The notes beneath the pieces were generated by a model. That model saw only the letters and a list, made by a program, of their open reading frames with translations, was not told the origin of the DNA and searched no databases. From Halalkalicoccus sp. CG83 (GTDB lineage Archaea > Halobacteriota > Halobacteria > Halobacteriales > Halalkalicoccaceae): DNA of 64,000 bases. Shown here piece after piece: positions 43,036 through 51,314 of this stretch. The number at the start of each line of letters is the position of its first letter. The first letter of the stretch is position 1. The stretch spans positions 2,170,001-2,234,000 of the forward strand of contig NZ_JAZDDH010000001.1 in assembly GCF_037081715.1 (NCBI RefSeq). Reading direction: 5' to 3'. Both the position numbers and the translations under genes were made by a program.

Positions 43036-44667
43036 TCAGTCTCCGGCCTCGAACTCGATGAGTCGTGAACCGACGAACGCCGCCCCGCCGATCGCACCGG
43101 CGACGGCGAGGCCGACGCCGACCGGGATCGACGGCCGCCCTCCCCGCCAGTCCGCATCGAACACAGCGGCGTAGTAGGCGGCGGCCGCCTCGCTCTCGAG
43201 GATTACCGCCACTTCACGGTTGTTCCGCACCGAGTTGTCGTTCCAGTTGACGCTTCCGACGAGCGTCCGGCGGTCGTCGACGACGACGCCCTTCGCGTGG
43301 ATCTTCTCGAACTCCCCGCGTGAGTCGACCAGCCGCGCCTCGATCGGCAGTCCGTCCCGTTCCGCACGGCTCTCGAGTCGCTCGACGAGCGCGCGGTTCT
43401 CCCGTTCGACGTACCAGGAGTCGTCGAGCAGAATCCGGACGTGAACGCCGCGTTCAGCCGCGTCGATCGCGGCCTGGAGGAAGGCGTGATCCGGGTGGAT
43501 CGCCACCTGCTCGATACGGATCGACTCCTCCGCACCCTCGAGCAGGGCGATGATCTCCCTCTCGGCGTTGTCGGGCGCGGTGACCAGGCGTACCGAGTCG
43601 ACCTCGACGGGTTCGGGATCGAACCGTGACGGGTACGAACCGGTCGCCGGGTCGTCCTCGACGAACCGGCGCTCCCGCCCCTCGCGGTACCGTTCCCAGG
43701 GAACGGTGTCCTCCCAACCTGCGTCGGCCTCGAAGACGGCGACGACCGCGTCGGCGACGGGTGCGCTCTCGACGACGACGCCCCAGCCGCGACTGGCGCG
43801 CCCGCCGGTTCCGGCGGGCTTCCAGTTCTCCGTCAGGACGATCACGCGGTCGTCGACGACGGCGTACTTCGCGTGATGGAACCGGTAGCGCGTCACCGGC
43901 CCGTCGAAGACCCGAACCGGGATTCCCGCGTCGGCCAGCGAGTCGAGCGCGTTCGCTTCGGCCGTGGTCTGGCCGCCCACGGGCGTCCCGTCGACCAGTA
44001 CGCGGACCTCGATGCCGCGCTCGGCCGCGACTCGAAGCTCCTCGGCCGTCGGTTCGGAGCTGAAGGTGTAGCCGGCGAGCAGGACCCGCTCGTCGGCCCC
44101 GCGAATCGTCTCGATCGGAACGCCGGGCGAGTCGGGGAGGACGAACGCGAGCGCACTCCGGGCGGGCAGGTCGCGGGCCTCGAACGTCGTCGCACCACGG
44201 GGACGCCACTCCCAGCCGTCGTCCGTGCGGAGCCACCGTTGGGCGCGCGGCGCGCGTTCGTAGGTGGTCTGATCGACGATACGACCCTCGTAGCGAAGCT
44301 GAACGGTCTCGCCCGTCTGGGCGAGCACGAAGTGATCACGGAGCTCCAATACGGGATCGTCGACCTTCTCCCGGGCGACCGCCGGGTCCCGGCTGAACGC
44401 GACCCGCCCGGCGACGGTCTCGTCCCCGAGTCGAGTCGTCGTCTCCCCGTCCGTGAGCGTCCACCCCGTCAGCGTCGTCGGCTCCGGAAACGACAGCGTG
44501 ACGTACTCCCCGACGTCGTTCGGGACCGACGTGTTGGGGTAAAGCTCGACGATGTGGGGCTCGACCGGGACCGCTGCTTGGGTCGTTGCCGTCGCTCCCA
44601 GCGAGGCCGTGAGGAACACGACACAACAGAGCGCGAGGACGAACGACACACGGACGGATCGCGACAC
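43036..44667 (-). CDS. Secreted lamin-tail / phospholipase D-like protein
   Basis: 543-aa exported protein starting at GTG. A signal peptide covers residues 1-32 (FVLALCCVVFLTASLGA). Residues about 35-150 form a lamin-tail-like beta domain (VEPHIVELYPN, GEYVTLSFPEP, LTGWTLTDGE). Two PLD half-sites follow: HHAKYAVVDDRVIVLTEN near 270 and HAKGVVVDDRRTLVGSVNWND near 460, both with the HxK core. A C-terminal membrane helix (PVGVGLAVAGAIGGAAFVG) anchors it. It would cut phosphodiesters (lipid or nucleic acid) outside the cell. Confidence 0.85.
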   Translation of the reverse strand: MSRSVRVSFVLALCCVVFLTASLGATATTQAAVPVEPHIVELYPNTSVPNDVGEYVTLSFPEPTTLTGWTLTDGETTTRLGDETVAGRVAFSRDPAVAREKVDDPVLELRDHFVLAQTGETVQLRYEGRIVDQTTYERAPRAQRWLRTDDGWEWRPRGATTFEARDLPARSALAFVLPDSPGVPIETIRGADERVLLAGYTFSSEPTAEELRVAAERGIEVRVLVDGTPVGGQTTAEANALDSLADAGIPVRVFDGPVTRYRFHHAKYAVVDDRVIVLTENWKPAGTGGRASRGWGVVVESAPVADAVVAVFEADAGWEDTVPWERYREGRERRFVEDDPATGSYPSRFDPEPVEVDSVRLVTAPDNAEREIIALLEGAEESIRIEQVAIHPDHAFLQAAIDAAERGVHVRILLDDSWYVERENRALVERLESRAERDGLPIEARLVDSRGEFEKIHAKGVVVDDRRTLVGSVNWNDNSVRNNREVAVILESEAAAAYYAAVFDADWRGGRPSIPVGVGLAVAGAIGGAAFVGSRLIEFEAGD

Positions 44668-44716
44668 GACCCGTGCTGGAGCCGGTATCGCATATGAACG
44701 TTCGTTGCCGGCGCGA

Positions 44717-46234
44717 TCAGCCGGCCTTCTCGGCTTCGGACTGGACGAGGTACGCTCGGTCGTCGGCGTACTTCCCGACCTCCTCGAGCGCCTCCTCGAT
44801 CCCGATCTGGTTGAGCGCCCACGCGGCGCTCGCCCGAACCGTATCGGAGTCGTCGTCGGCGAGCACGTCCGAGAGCGGCGCGATGGCCCGGGTGTCGCCG
44901 ATCATCCCGAGCGCGCGGGCCGCGCGGCTGCGTACCTCGGGGTTATCGGAGGTGAGCCGGTCCGCGACCCCCTGGGTCGCCTCCTCGCTGCCGATCTCGC
45001 CGAGCGCCGTGAGCGTGGTCAGCTGGAGCTGCGGGTCGCTGTCGGCCTCGGCGTACTCGAGCAGCATCTCGAGGGGTTCGTCGCTGCCGATCTTTCCGAG
45101 CACCTCGATCGCCGCCTTGTCGCGCTTGTCGGCACGCTGGGTCATCGCGTCGAGCGCGGCCGGGTGGCCCATCAGCTTCAGCGCGTGGATGCAGTGCTCC
45201 TCCATGAAGTCCGAGCCGAGCATCTCGAGCGCGAGCAGGATCGGCTCGGGCTCGTTTCGCTTCTCGTAGATCTTGAGCGCCTGCCACTCGGGCGGGTAGT
45301 CCTTGCGATGGTCGAGGACGTCGTAGAAGCCGTGGGCGTCGAGCTTCTCGCGGACGGTGAGGTCGTCCCACTCCTCCGCGTCGTCGATCCCCGTCTGGAG
45401 CTCGTCGACCGCCTCGAGCAGTTCGGCGATCGTCTTCTCGTCCTCATCGGGGTGGAGTTCCGCGTCGCCGACGAGCTTTGCGGCGGTCTCGAGCGTGGAG
45501 ACGAGGGCCTCGGGCTCGCGCCCGTCGAGATCGACGTCCGTCCCGAGCGCCGCGTTCAGCGACTCGACGAACGACTCGACGGGTGCGACGAGCTCTCCCT
45601 CTCCCTTCTCGGTCCACTCGGTCCCGTCGATGGTCGTCCCCGCCTCCTCGATCCCCTCGATGACGTCCTCGGCGTAGGGGCCGCGCTGCTCCTCGAGCTC
45701 GTCGCGCAGCTCCGAGAGCCGTGATTCGAGCTCCTCGCGGGGGTCCTCCGCGTCCTCGTCGTCCTCGTCCGGTTCGGGGAGCTCTGCATCCTCGAGGTCG
45801 GCCTCGATCGAGTCGAGCGACGCCTCCACGTCGTCGAGGTCGTCCTCGGTTTCGGCCTCCTCGAGGGCGGCTTCGACGCCGTCGAGACGGTCCGGAAGCG
45901 TCTGCTCGGGGAGCCGTTCGTCCGACTCCTCCGCTTCGTCGGGGTCGTCGACCTCGTCCTCGGATTCCTCGTCGGTCTCCTCGGACTCCGCCGACTCGTC
46001 GTCTCCCTCCGTTTCCGGGTCGGGTTCCCCGTCCTCACCCTCGCCGTCTTCGGCTTCGGACTCCTCGCTCTCGGACTCCCCGTCCGCGTCGTCGGGCGTG
46101 TCCTCGGCCTCCTCGGTTTCGGGCTCCCCGTCTCCCTCCGAGGACGGATCGCTCGGGTCGTCCGCCGGCTGTTCGTCGGACGCGTCGGCTTCCGCCTCGG
46201 GTGCGTCCTCGGCGTGCTCCTCGTCCTCGCTCAT
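44717..46234 (-). CDS. Acidic HEAT-repeat protein
   Basis: 505-aa protein. The first about 160 residues are almost only Glu, Asp, Ser and Ala, an extreme low-complexity stretch. A middle helical region around residues 165-300 precedes C-terminal HEAT/PBS-type repeats, for example EEATQGVADRLTSDNPEVR and AARALGMIGDTRAIAPLSDVL. The repeats form a solenoid for protein binding. It ends with a YLVQSEAEKAG tail. Probably a scaffold, since no enzyme motif is present. Confidence 0.85.
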   Translation of the reverse strand: MSEDEEHAEDAPEAEADASDEQPADDPSDPSSEGDGEPETEEAEDTPDDADGESESEESEAEDGEGEDGEPDPETEGDDESAESEETDEESEDEVDDPDEAEESDERLPEQTLPDRLDGVEAALEEAETEDDLDDVEASLDSIEADLEDAELPEPDEDDEDAEDPREELESRLSELRDELEEQRGPYAEDVIEGIEEAGTTIDGTEWTEKGEGELVAPVESFVESLNAALGTDVDLDGREPEALVSTLETAAKLVGDAELHPDEDEKTIAELLEAVDELQTGIDDAEEWDDLTVREKLDAHGFYDVLDHRKDYPPEWQALKIYEKRNEPEPILLALEMLGSDFMEEHCIHALKLMGHPAALDAMTQRADKRDKAAIEVLGKIGSDEPLEMLLEYAEADSDPQLQLTTLTALGEIGSEEATQGVADRLTSDNPEVRSRAARALGMIGDTRAIAPLSDVLADDDSDTVRASAAWALNQIGIEEALEEVGKYADDRAYLVQSEAEKAG

Positions 46235-46258
46235 GGATCATACGTCCGGCGGAACGAC

Positions 46259-46969
46259 CTATGAGCGTTTCCCTTCCAGGCCGTGTCGCTCGGTCTCACC
46301 CCAGTAGAAACGCGGGCCCAGGACCAGATACGCGAGCGCGAGCGTCACCAGCGCGACCGGGAACATCCCGCCCTGGTAGTCGGGGACGAGAACGGCCAGC
46401 ACGTGGACGACGCCCATCAGCAGGGCGTCGCGCGCGAGCAGGTCGGGGTACTGGATCGGCGAGACCATCAGATAGCAGAAGGCGGCGGTGACGGCCAGCA
46501 CGGCGACCGGCTCGTCGATCCCGGCGAGGATCCCGGCGGCGAGCGTCGTCGCCGCGAGCGTCGTCGGGACGCCGACGGTCCGGGTGTGGTCGGTGTCGTA
46601 GGCGGTGTAGAGCCCCAGCCGGACGACGGCCATCGTGACGAACAGCGCCGGGATACCGAACCCCAGCGCGGCGTGGATCGCACCCGACGACGTCCCCTCG
46701 ACGACGCCGACGACGAGCATGGCGGGCGCGACCGCGAAGGAGGCGACGTCCGAGAGCGAGTCGAGATACGGGCCCGCGGGAGTGCCGCCGAAGCGTCTGG
46801 CGAGCACGCCGTCGAGACCGTCGGCGACCGCAGCGAGCAGGACGAACTGGGCGGCCACCCGGACGTCGACGATCGCGATCGCCGCGGCGAGAAAGCCGAG
46901 GGCAGCGTTGCCGGCGGTGACGGCGTCGGCGACGCCGAGCCGCCCGACGAACCGCGGAGCCAGCTCCAT
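46259..46969 (-). CDS. pssA: CDP-alcohol phosphatidyltransferase (archaetidylserine synthase type)
   Basis: 236-aa membrane enzyme with about seven hydrophobic segments. The CDP-alcohol motif ADGLDGVLARRFGGTPAGPYL plus DSLSD is complete, with the conserved Asp/Gly/Ala/Arg, Gly and the paired Asp residues. It would couple CDP-archaeol to a polar alcohol, most often L-serine, in making archaeal polar lipids. The next gene downstream on the same strand is the HEAT-repeat gene, with 25 nt between. The exact substrate is inferred. Confidence 0.9.
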   Translation of the reverse strand: MELAPRFVGRLGVADAVTAGNAALGFLAAAIAIVDVRVAAQFVLLAAVADGLDGVLARRFGGTPAGPYLDSLSDVASFAVAPAMLVVGVVEGTSSGAIHAALGFGIPALFVTMAVVRLGLYTAYDTDHTRTVGVPTTLAATTLAAGILAGIDEPVAVLAVTAAFCYLMVSPIQYPDLLARDALLMGVVHVLAVLVPDYQGGMFPVALVTLALAYLVLGPRFYWGETERHGLEGKRS

Positions 46970-47064
46970 ATCCGCGGGTCGTACAGGTCGCTCTTACCTG
47001 TTGTGGATCCGCGCCTCCGCCCGAAACCAGCGGAGCTATAGGCCTCACGCACCTACCCGTGGCC

Positions 47065-47478
47065 ATGCATCGGCGTGCCGTTCTCGCCGCCGGGAGCGCG
47101 GTCGCGGCCGGCCTCGCCGGCTGTACTGCCCTCGCGGACCGCACGGCGGACCACGACGTCGGGATGAGCGCCCACGCCTTCCGCCCCGACTCGCTGGTCG
47201 TCGAGGTCGGCGACACCGTGATCTGGGAGAACACCGGCTCGCGCGCCCACACCGTCACCGCCTACGACGGCGGCCAGCCCGAAGGAGCGACGTACTTCGG
47301 AACCGGCGACTTCGAGAGCGAGGCCGAGGCGCGCGAGGCGTGGTACGCGGACCGCGCGGGGTCGATCTACACCGGCGACCGGTTCGAACACACCTTCAAG
47401 GTGGCGGGCACCCACCGGTACTACTGCATCCCACACGAGCGCGGCGGGATGATCGGGGAGATAGTCATCGAAGAATAG
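47065..47478 (+). CDS. Blue copper (halocyanin/plastocyanin-like) lipoprotein
   Basis: 137-aa membrane-attached copper protein for electron transfer. A twin-arginine and hydrophobic stretch (HRRAVLAAGSAVAAGLAG) leads to the lipobox Cys in LAGCTA at residue 20 area. Copper ligands are a His in SRAHTVTAYD, and the Cys, His and Met in YYCIPHERGGMIG near the C-terminus. The start at 47065 is ATG; a GTG two codons earlier is not favoured. It is likely an electron carrier between bc-type complexes and oxidases. Confidence 0.92.
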   Translation: MHRRAVLAAGSAVAAGLAGCTALADRTADHDVGMSAHAFRPDSLVVEVGDTVIWENTGSRAHTVTAYDGGQPEGATYFGTGDFESEAEAREAWYADRAGSIYTGDRFEHTFKVAGTHRYYCIPHERGGMIGEIVIEE

Positions 47479-47500
47479 CCGATCGGCCCCGTCGGGTTCG

Positions 47501-47932
47501 CTACCCGCGCCAAGCGACGGACGTGGAGACGAACCGTGCCGCGCGACCGCCGGCGAACGCGACCGTCCCGAGGACGAGCGCCGAGACCCCGAAGAACGCG
47601 AGCCCGTCCGGGGAGACGAGGAACGCGATCCTGTCCGCGAGCGGACGGCCCGAAAGGCCGAAGACGGCCCACTCCGCGTGGAAGCCGAAATATGAAGCGT
47701 AGACGGCAGCCCACGCGATCGGGAGCGCGCCTGTCCGATAGCCGATCCACGCGCCGACGATCGCCCCGACCGACGCGGCGTGGACCGGCACGAAGACGAC
47801 GCCACCACCGACCTCGAAGGCGCCGGTGGCGTACCCGACGAACGCCACCACGAACGAGCCGACCACGAACGCGAGGTGGCGTGGTTGGCCTCGGTGGTCG
47901 CCGAGAAGCGTCGGACGGAGGGCCCGTGCCAT
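47501..47932 (-). CDS. Four-helix membrane protein, unknown
   Basis: 143-aa hydrophobic protein with four membrane segments (residues about 20-40, 45-65, 70-90, 110-130) and few charged residues inside. I do not recognise the family. It converges with the copper protein gene, with a 22-nt spacer. No motif suggests a substrate or partner. Confidence 0.65.
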   Translation of the reverse strand: MARALRPTLLGDHRGQPRHLAFVVGSFVVAFVGYATGAFEVGGGVVFVPVHAASVGAIVGAWIGYRTGALPIAWAAVYASYFGFHAEWAVFGLSGRPLADRIAFLVSPDGLAFFGVSALVLGTVAFAGGRAARFVSTSVAWRG

Positions 47933-48016
47933 GCGGCATTAGCTACGTGTCGGATGTTGTATCTTTCGGCAGGGGCTCCTCACCGCGAGCCACAAAGGGA
48001 CCGCTCGAGGGTCTGC

Positions 48017-48664
48017 CTACGCTTCCTCGTCGACCGCGACGTCGGTCTCGTCGACGTCGACCGCGGTCTCCTCCTCCTCGGCGACCTCCTCGGGTCGGGC
48101 CTCGAGGGTGAGCTTCTTGATCTCGACGCGTCGAAGCGGGTAGATCGTCTTCGCCTCGCCGTAGATCGCACTCGAGAGGCGACCTTCGACGACGCTGTCG
48201 ACGAGTCCCTCGAAGGTGCGCTCCGAGGCGGCCTCGCGGACCATCTCGATCATCCTCTTGCGGATGGCGTGCTCCTGGCTGTGATCGGCCTTCTTAGTGG
48301 TGAAGGCGACCGGCTGGATCTGCACGCGGTAGTCGTCGGTCGTCAGGACGGTGACGTAGGCGTCGATCTTCGAGGCGCCCCGGCGGACGAGGCTGCGCAG
48401 GTAGTCGCGCGTGAGTTCGTGCTTCGTGAACTCGGTGTACGCCGTATCGCTGCCGACGTCGTTGATCTTGAACGTGAGCTTGATGTTGTTCTCGCTCGCG
48501 TTGTTCGTGATCTCGCCGAGCGTCGTCTCGAGGTTACGCTCGAGGAGCTGCTCTGGTTCGTTCGCGGGGCTCCGTCCGAGCTCGGCCCGGTCGAACTGCT
48601 CGGGCGCGAGTACGGTGTACCACCGCTTCTCTCTCTGCTTTCTGGAAACTGATCGTTCACTCAT
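48017..48664 (-). CDS. rps3ae: 30S ribosomal protein S3Ae (eS1)
   Basis: 215-aa archaeal/eukaryotic small-subunit protein. Conserved blocks include WYTVLAPEQFDRAELG (15-30), KLTFKINDVGSDTAYTEF and DYLRSLVRRGASKIDAYVTV. The acidic tail is a haloarchaeal addition. The ATG at 48664 overlaps the pcc1 stop, so it follows pcc1 in a four-gene operon with rps15. Confidence 0.97.
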   Translation of the reverse strand: MSERSVSRKQREKRWYTVLAPEQFDRAELGRSPANEPEQLLERNLETTLGEITNNASENNIKLTFKINDVGSDTAYTEFTKHELTRDYLRSLVRRGASKIDAYVTVLTTDDYRVQIQPVAFTTKKADHSQEHAIRKRMIEMVREAASERTFEGLVDSVVEGRLSSAIYGEAKTIYPLRRVEIKKLTLEARPEEVAEEEETAVDVDETDVAVDEEA

Positions 48665-48900
48665 GATTGGGTTTCGTGGGGTTGGTTCGCTCGCTGTACT
48701 TCGCTCGCCACCGTGAGGTTCACGACGTAGTCGTCGACCGTCGTTCGGAGCCCGCCGGTCGTCTCGCGCTCGATCGTCGTCACGACCTGCTCGTCTCGAA
48801 CGCGGGTGTCCATCTCGGGGGTGTTGTCCGGGCGCAGCGCCCGCGCGACGACCTCGGGATCGTCGTGGCTCGTCCGGATCTCCGCACGGCGCCGGCTCAC
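48661..48900 (-). CDS. pcc1: KEOPS complex subunit Pcc1
   Basis: 79-aa KEOPS subunit, which helps place threonylcarbamoyl-A37 on tRNA. The beginning RRRAEIRTSHDDPEVVARAL and VDDYVVNLTVASEVQ match the small dimerisation fold. It starts at GTG (48900) and overlaps the neighbours on both sides by 4 nt. Its place between a DHH gene and rps3ae is common in haloarchaea. Confidence 0.85.
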   Translation of the reverse strand: MSRRRAEIRTSHDDPEVVARALRPDNTPEMDTRVRDEQVVTTIERETTGGLRTTVDDYVVNLTVASEVQRANQPHETQS

Positions 48901-50006
48901 GCCATCGCCCCCCGGACGGCGTCGACGAACGCCGACGGCTCCGCGTCGAACTCGGCCGTCCCGCGGCTCGCCGTGCCGCCGCCGATACCGCCGACCGCGT
49001 TCGTGGCCTCCTCCATCGTCTCGCCGATCGAGGCGTCCTCGACGCTCGCTGCGGCGGCCTCGCCGCCGGCGACGGCAAGCGCGATCGGCTCCGGTGACCG
49101 GAACTCGAGGGACAGCCGGGCGATCGTCTCGAGGGGGACGCTCGGTCGCGGGCCGTCGGCGTCGGACGCCGAATCCCGAACCGGCCCGTCGACGCGTGCG
49201 ACGAACAGGCCGTCGTACCGGTCGGTCGTCGCCTCGCGAAGGCCGCGGTGGGCGGCCTTCGCGTGTGCACGCCAGGTCTCGAGGGCCTCGACGCGGACGT
49301 CGTGGCCCATCGCGAGCGCGAGCGCGAGACCCGGCGTCTCGTGGGCGAGACAGTCGAGCACGTCCGCGTAGCCCTCCAGGCTCTCGAACGGCCCGTCGGG
49401 AGTCGCGTGCGGACGCAGCGCCCGCTCGACCCGCTCGGCGGCGCGGGAGGTCGCTCCTTCCGTACCGACCGTCTCGAGCGCGAGCAGCGAGGCGACCGAT
49501 CGGCCGTCGTCGTTCGACAGCTCGGCGAGCGCCGCGGCGACCCTTTCCTCGTCGCCCGAGAACCCGGCGTGGACGAGCGTCGAATGGGCGAGTCCGTCGG
49601 CCAGGTCGGCCGTGGGGATCCCGACGCCGTCTCGCCGTTCGAACGGAACGTCGAGGTCGAGCGTGCTCGGCGACGCACCCGCGAGATAACAGCCCGCGAG
49701 CGCGAGCGCCGGGTCCGGCTCGCAGTCGAGGTCGCGAACGGCCTCGGCCACGACGGCGCTCGCCGGACGGTCGCCGGGAGCGGGGCCGTCGTCGAAGCCG
49801 ATCGGGATCGTCGCGTCGTCCACCGGCGGATCGGCCGTCGGCGCGACGACGCGGGCCTGAAACGGGATCGATCGGTCGGCGAGGGCTCGAAGCAGCAGCC
49901 CCGCTGCGGCGATCGCGTCGCCGTCGGCTCGCGGCGCTACCCGGACGAAGGGCGCATCCGCGAGCCTGGCGGCGAGATCGCCGGCCGATCGACCCGTGGC
50001 GGCCAT
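48897..50006 (-). CDS. DHH-family RecJ-like phosphoesterase
   Basis: 369-aa protein with a degenerate DHH domain. The N-terminal segment PFVRVAPRADGDAIAAAGLLL is the DHH metal-binding strand-helix, with one acidic residue in place of two. The C-terminal half (PEPIALAVAGGEAAAASVEDA, GGIGGGTASRGTAEFDAEP) resembles the DHHA1 GG motif. It is smaller than canonical RecJ. Its start overlaps the rps15 stop (TAATG), placing it in a translation operon; such proteins are suggested RecJ-like exonucleases or GINS-associated factors, but activity is unclear. Confidence 0.8.
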   Translation of the reverse strand: MAATGRSAGDLAARLADAPFVRVAPRADGDAIAAAGLLLRALADRSIPFQARVVAPTADPPVDDATIPIGFDDGPAPGDRPASAVVAEAVRDLDCEPDPALALAGCYLAGASPSTLDLDVPFERRDGVGIPTADLADGLAHSTLVHAGFSGDEERVAAALAELSNDDGRSVASLLALETVGTEGATSRAAERVERALRPHATPDGPFESLEGYADVLDCLAHETPGLALALAMGHDVRVEALETWRAHAKAAHRGLREATTDRYDGLFVARVDGPVRDSASDADGPRPSVPLETIARLSLEFRSPEPIALAVAGGEAAAASVEDASIGETMEEATNAVGGIGGGTASRGTAEFDAEPSAFVDAVRGAMA

Positions 50007-50470
50007 TACTCGAGGAGCTCCTTGGCGTTCCGGTAGGTGTAGCGGAACTCCCGGTCGATCTCGTCGCCGCGGTAGTAGTTCGCGAGCCGGCGCACCTTCG
50101 CCTCGGTGTTCTGCAGCGCGCGCTTGTTCTGGGCGTCCTGCGGGTTCTCGTCGACGTGCTCGTGCAGGCGGACCGCGCGTTCGAGGAGGTTGCGAAGGTC
50201 CTCCGGGAACTCCGGGGACGCGTCGTTCTCCTCGAGGATCTCGCCGACCTTCTTTCCGGTCGCGAGTTTGACGTTCGGGACCGGCGTGCCCTTCACGCCC
50301 TCGTCGCGCAGTTTCATGCCGATCTCGCTGGCGCTGTGGCCCTGTTCTGCGAGTTCGACGACGCGGGATTCGACCTCCTCCGCGTCGACGTCGCTCCACT
50401 CCGGTGGTTCGTCCGTCGCCGGGCGGTCCGAACCGGACGAACCGCGGCGGCGAGTATGCATTCGTGCCAT
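50006..50470 (-). CDS. rps15: 30S ribosomal protein S15
   Basis: 154-aa archaeal S15 (uS15). The start MARMHTRRRGSSGSDRP, the segment VESRVVELAEQGHSASEIG, and the 16S-binding helices NLLERAVRLHEHVDEN and NTEAKVRRLANYYRG identify it. The ATG at 50470 is chosen over an upstream frame because MARMH is the conserved start. It opens the operon rps15 - DHH gene - pcc1 - rps3ae. Confidence 0.97.
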   Translation of the reverse strand: MARMHTRRRGSSGSDRPATDEPPEWSDVDAEEVESRVVELAEQGHSASEIGMKLRDEGVKGTPVPNVKLATGKKVGEILEENDASPEFPEDLRNLLERAVRLHEHVDENPQDAQNKRALQNTEAKVRRLANYYRGDEIDREFRYTYRNAKELLE

Positions 50471-50627
50471 GATTGAGGATAGGAACCGCACGAACCGCAG
50501 ACAGCACTTCCGATGCACTACCGCAATCCCAAGTCCGCAGATCGGACGAGTCGGATTTACGGCCGTGCCGTTCCCACTCGCCGTAACCCGCGCGTCGGAC
50601 TAAAGGGTTGCTACTCGGGTTCGAAGC

Positions 50628-50635
50628 GTTTATCA
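50628..50635 (+). promoter_or_regulatory. Box A promoter of tRNA-Ala
   Basis: GTTTATCA lies about 30 nt before the mature tRNA 5' end at 50662, consistent with a short 5' leader. Confidence 0.5.
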
Positions 50636-50661
50636 TTCCACCCGGGGAACTGAAAGTGCGA

Positions 50662-50733
50662 GGGCTCGTAGATCAGTGGTAGATCACTCCCTTGGCATGG
50701 GAGAGGCCCCGGGTTCAAATCCCGGCGAGTCCA
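50662..50733 (+). tRNA. tRNA-Ala (anticodon GGC)
   Basis: 72-nt cloverleaf. Acceptor GGGCTCG pairs with CGAGTCC, including the G3:U70 pair that marks alanine tRNAs. The anticodon stem CTCCC/GGGAG encloses loop TTGGCAT with anticodon GGC. The T arm is CCGGG-TTCAAAT-CCCGG, and the discriminator base is A. CCA is not encoded. The 3' end borders a stretch of mobile-element-like DNA, and tRNA genes are common integration sites. Confidence 0.97.
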
Positions 50734-50843
50734 CTACCATTCCTCCGTCATACCCAGGGTTCCAGACCGCAAGGTACGGACCTTGATGCGGACGGATTCG
50801 CCACTTTTGGGTTAGTGATTGCTCCCTCGCAGAGGGGAGTTCA

Positions 50844-50885
50844 ACAGAATTGTAAGCGCGGGTCGTCGCTTGCTTGCAATTCTGT
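50844..50885. repeat. 14-nt inverted repeat upstream of the small-ORF operon
   Basis: ACAGAATTGTAAGC (50844-50857) pairs with GCTTGCAATTCTGT (50872-50885) with one mismatch, around a 14-nt spacer. It ends 8 nt before a Shine-Dalgarno sequence at 50894-50900. It could be an operator, a hairpin in the leader RNA, or an origin element of a former plasmid or virus. Confidence 0.6.
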
Positions 50886-50906
50886 GAGGGAACGGAGGTG
50901 GTCAAC

Positions 50907-51026
50907 GTGAGCGTTCACCAGAACGCCGTTGGCCGAACTTCGCCCATCTGCGAGTTCTGCGGCTGCGCAATCGACTGTCTCGAAAAGCGCTGCTCGGCGC
51001 TTGAGGACGGGAGGTGTCAGCCGTGA
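50907..51026 (+). CDS. Small Cys-rich protein, 39 aa, GTG start
   Basis: 39-aa protein with cysteine pattern ICEFCGCAIDCLEKRC and a final CQP, a probable zinc knuckle. The GTG start has a strong Shine-Dalgarno GGAGGTG at 50894-50900. Its stop overlaps the next GTG start by 2 nt. Cys-rich mini proteins of this kind are frequent in haloarchaeal viruses and plasmids; the exact role is unknown. Confidence 0.65.
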   Translation: MSVHQNAVGRTSPICEFCGCAIDCLEKRCSALEDGRCQP

Positions 51027-51118
51027 CGCAAAAGCCGAACCAGAGGGCCCCCAACTGTTCCAAAGTTCAGGCCCTCCTCGGCTCCATACCCCGACCGGAG
51101 GTGGTCGGGCGTGCCTGA
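51023..51118 (+). CDS. Very small protein, 31 aa, GTG start
   Basis: 31-aa basic peptide (MTQKPNQRAPNCSKVQALLG). Its GTG lies within the end of the previous ORF and has its own Shine-Dalgarno GGGAGGTG at 51009-51016. Its stop overlaps the start of the next ORF. The tight chain of overlaps and repeated ribosome sites support it being translated, though it is too short for family recognition. Confidence 0.45.
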   Translation: MTQKPNQRAPNCSKVQALLGSIPRPEVVGRA

Positions 51119-51314
51119 CGAGTCGGCCAACCGAGTTGAGCGTTTCGCCGGAATCTGCGAAGATTCTGGCGCTCGGTTATACCCACTCGGTTTCGATACT
51201 ATTGCGGCATCCAGCAATCAGCTTGGATCGCCGATTCGTTTCAAACGTCGCAGGTACACGTATACGCCCAATCAGTTGGTAGTGAGCGTGGCGTGTCCGG
51301 GGTGGTCGGCGTGA
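51111..51314 (+). CDS. Small protein, 67 aa, GTG start
   Basis: 67-aa protein (PDESANRVERFAGICEDSG at the start, a basic FKRRRYTYT in the middle). The Shine-Dalgarno GGAGGTG at 51097-51103 sets the GTG at 51111. Its stop overlaps the GTG of the 544-aa gene (GTGA). It is probably a coupled partner of that gene. Function unknown. Confidence 0.55.
   Translation: MPDESANRVERFAGICEDSGARLYPLGFDTIAASSNQLGSPIRFKRRRYTYTPNQLVVSVACPGWSA

Noticed and set aside
42735-43157. Minus-strand open frame in the 42.7-43.1 kb gap
   Set aside because: Ser/Arg/Glu-rich low-quality sequence without a family match, overlapping the 3' end of the PLD gene.
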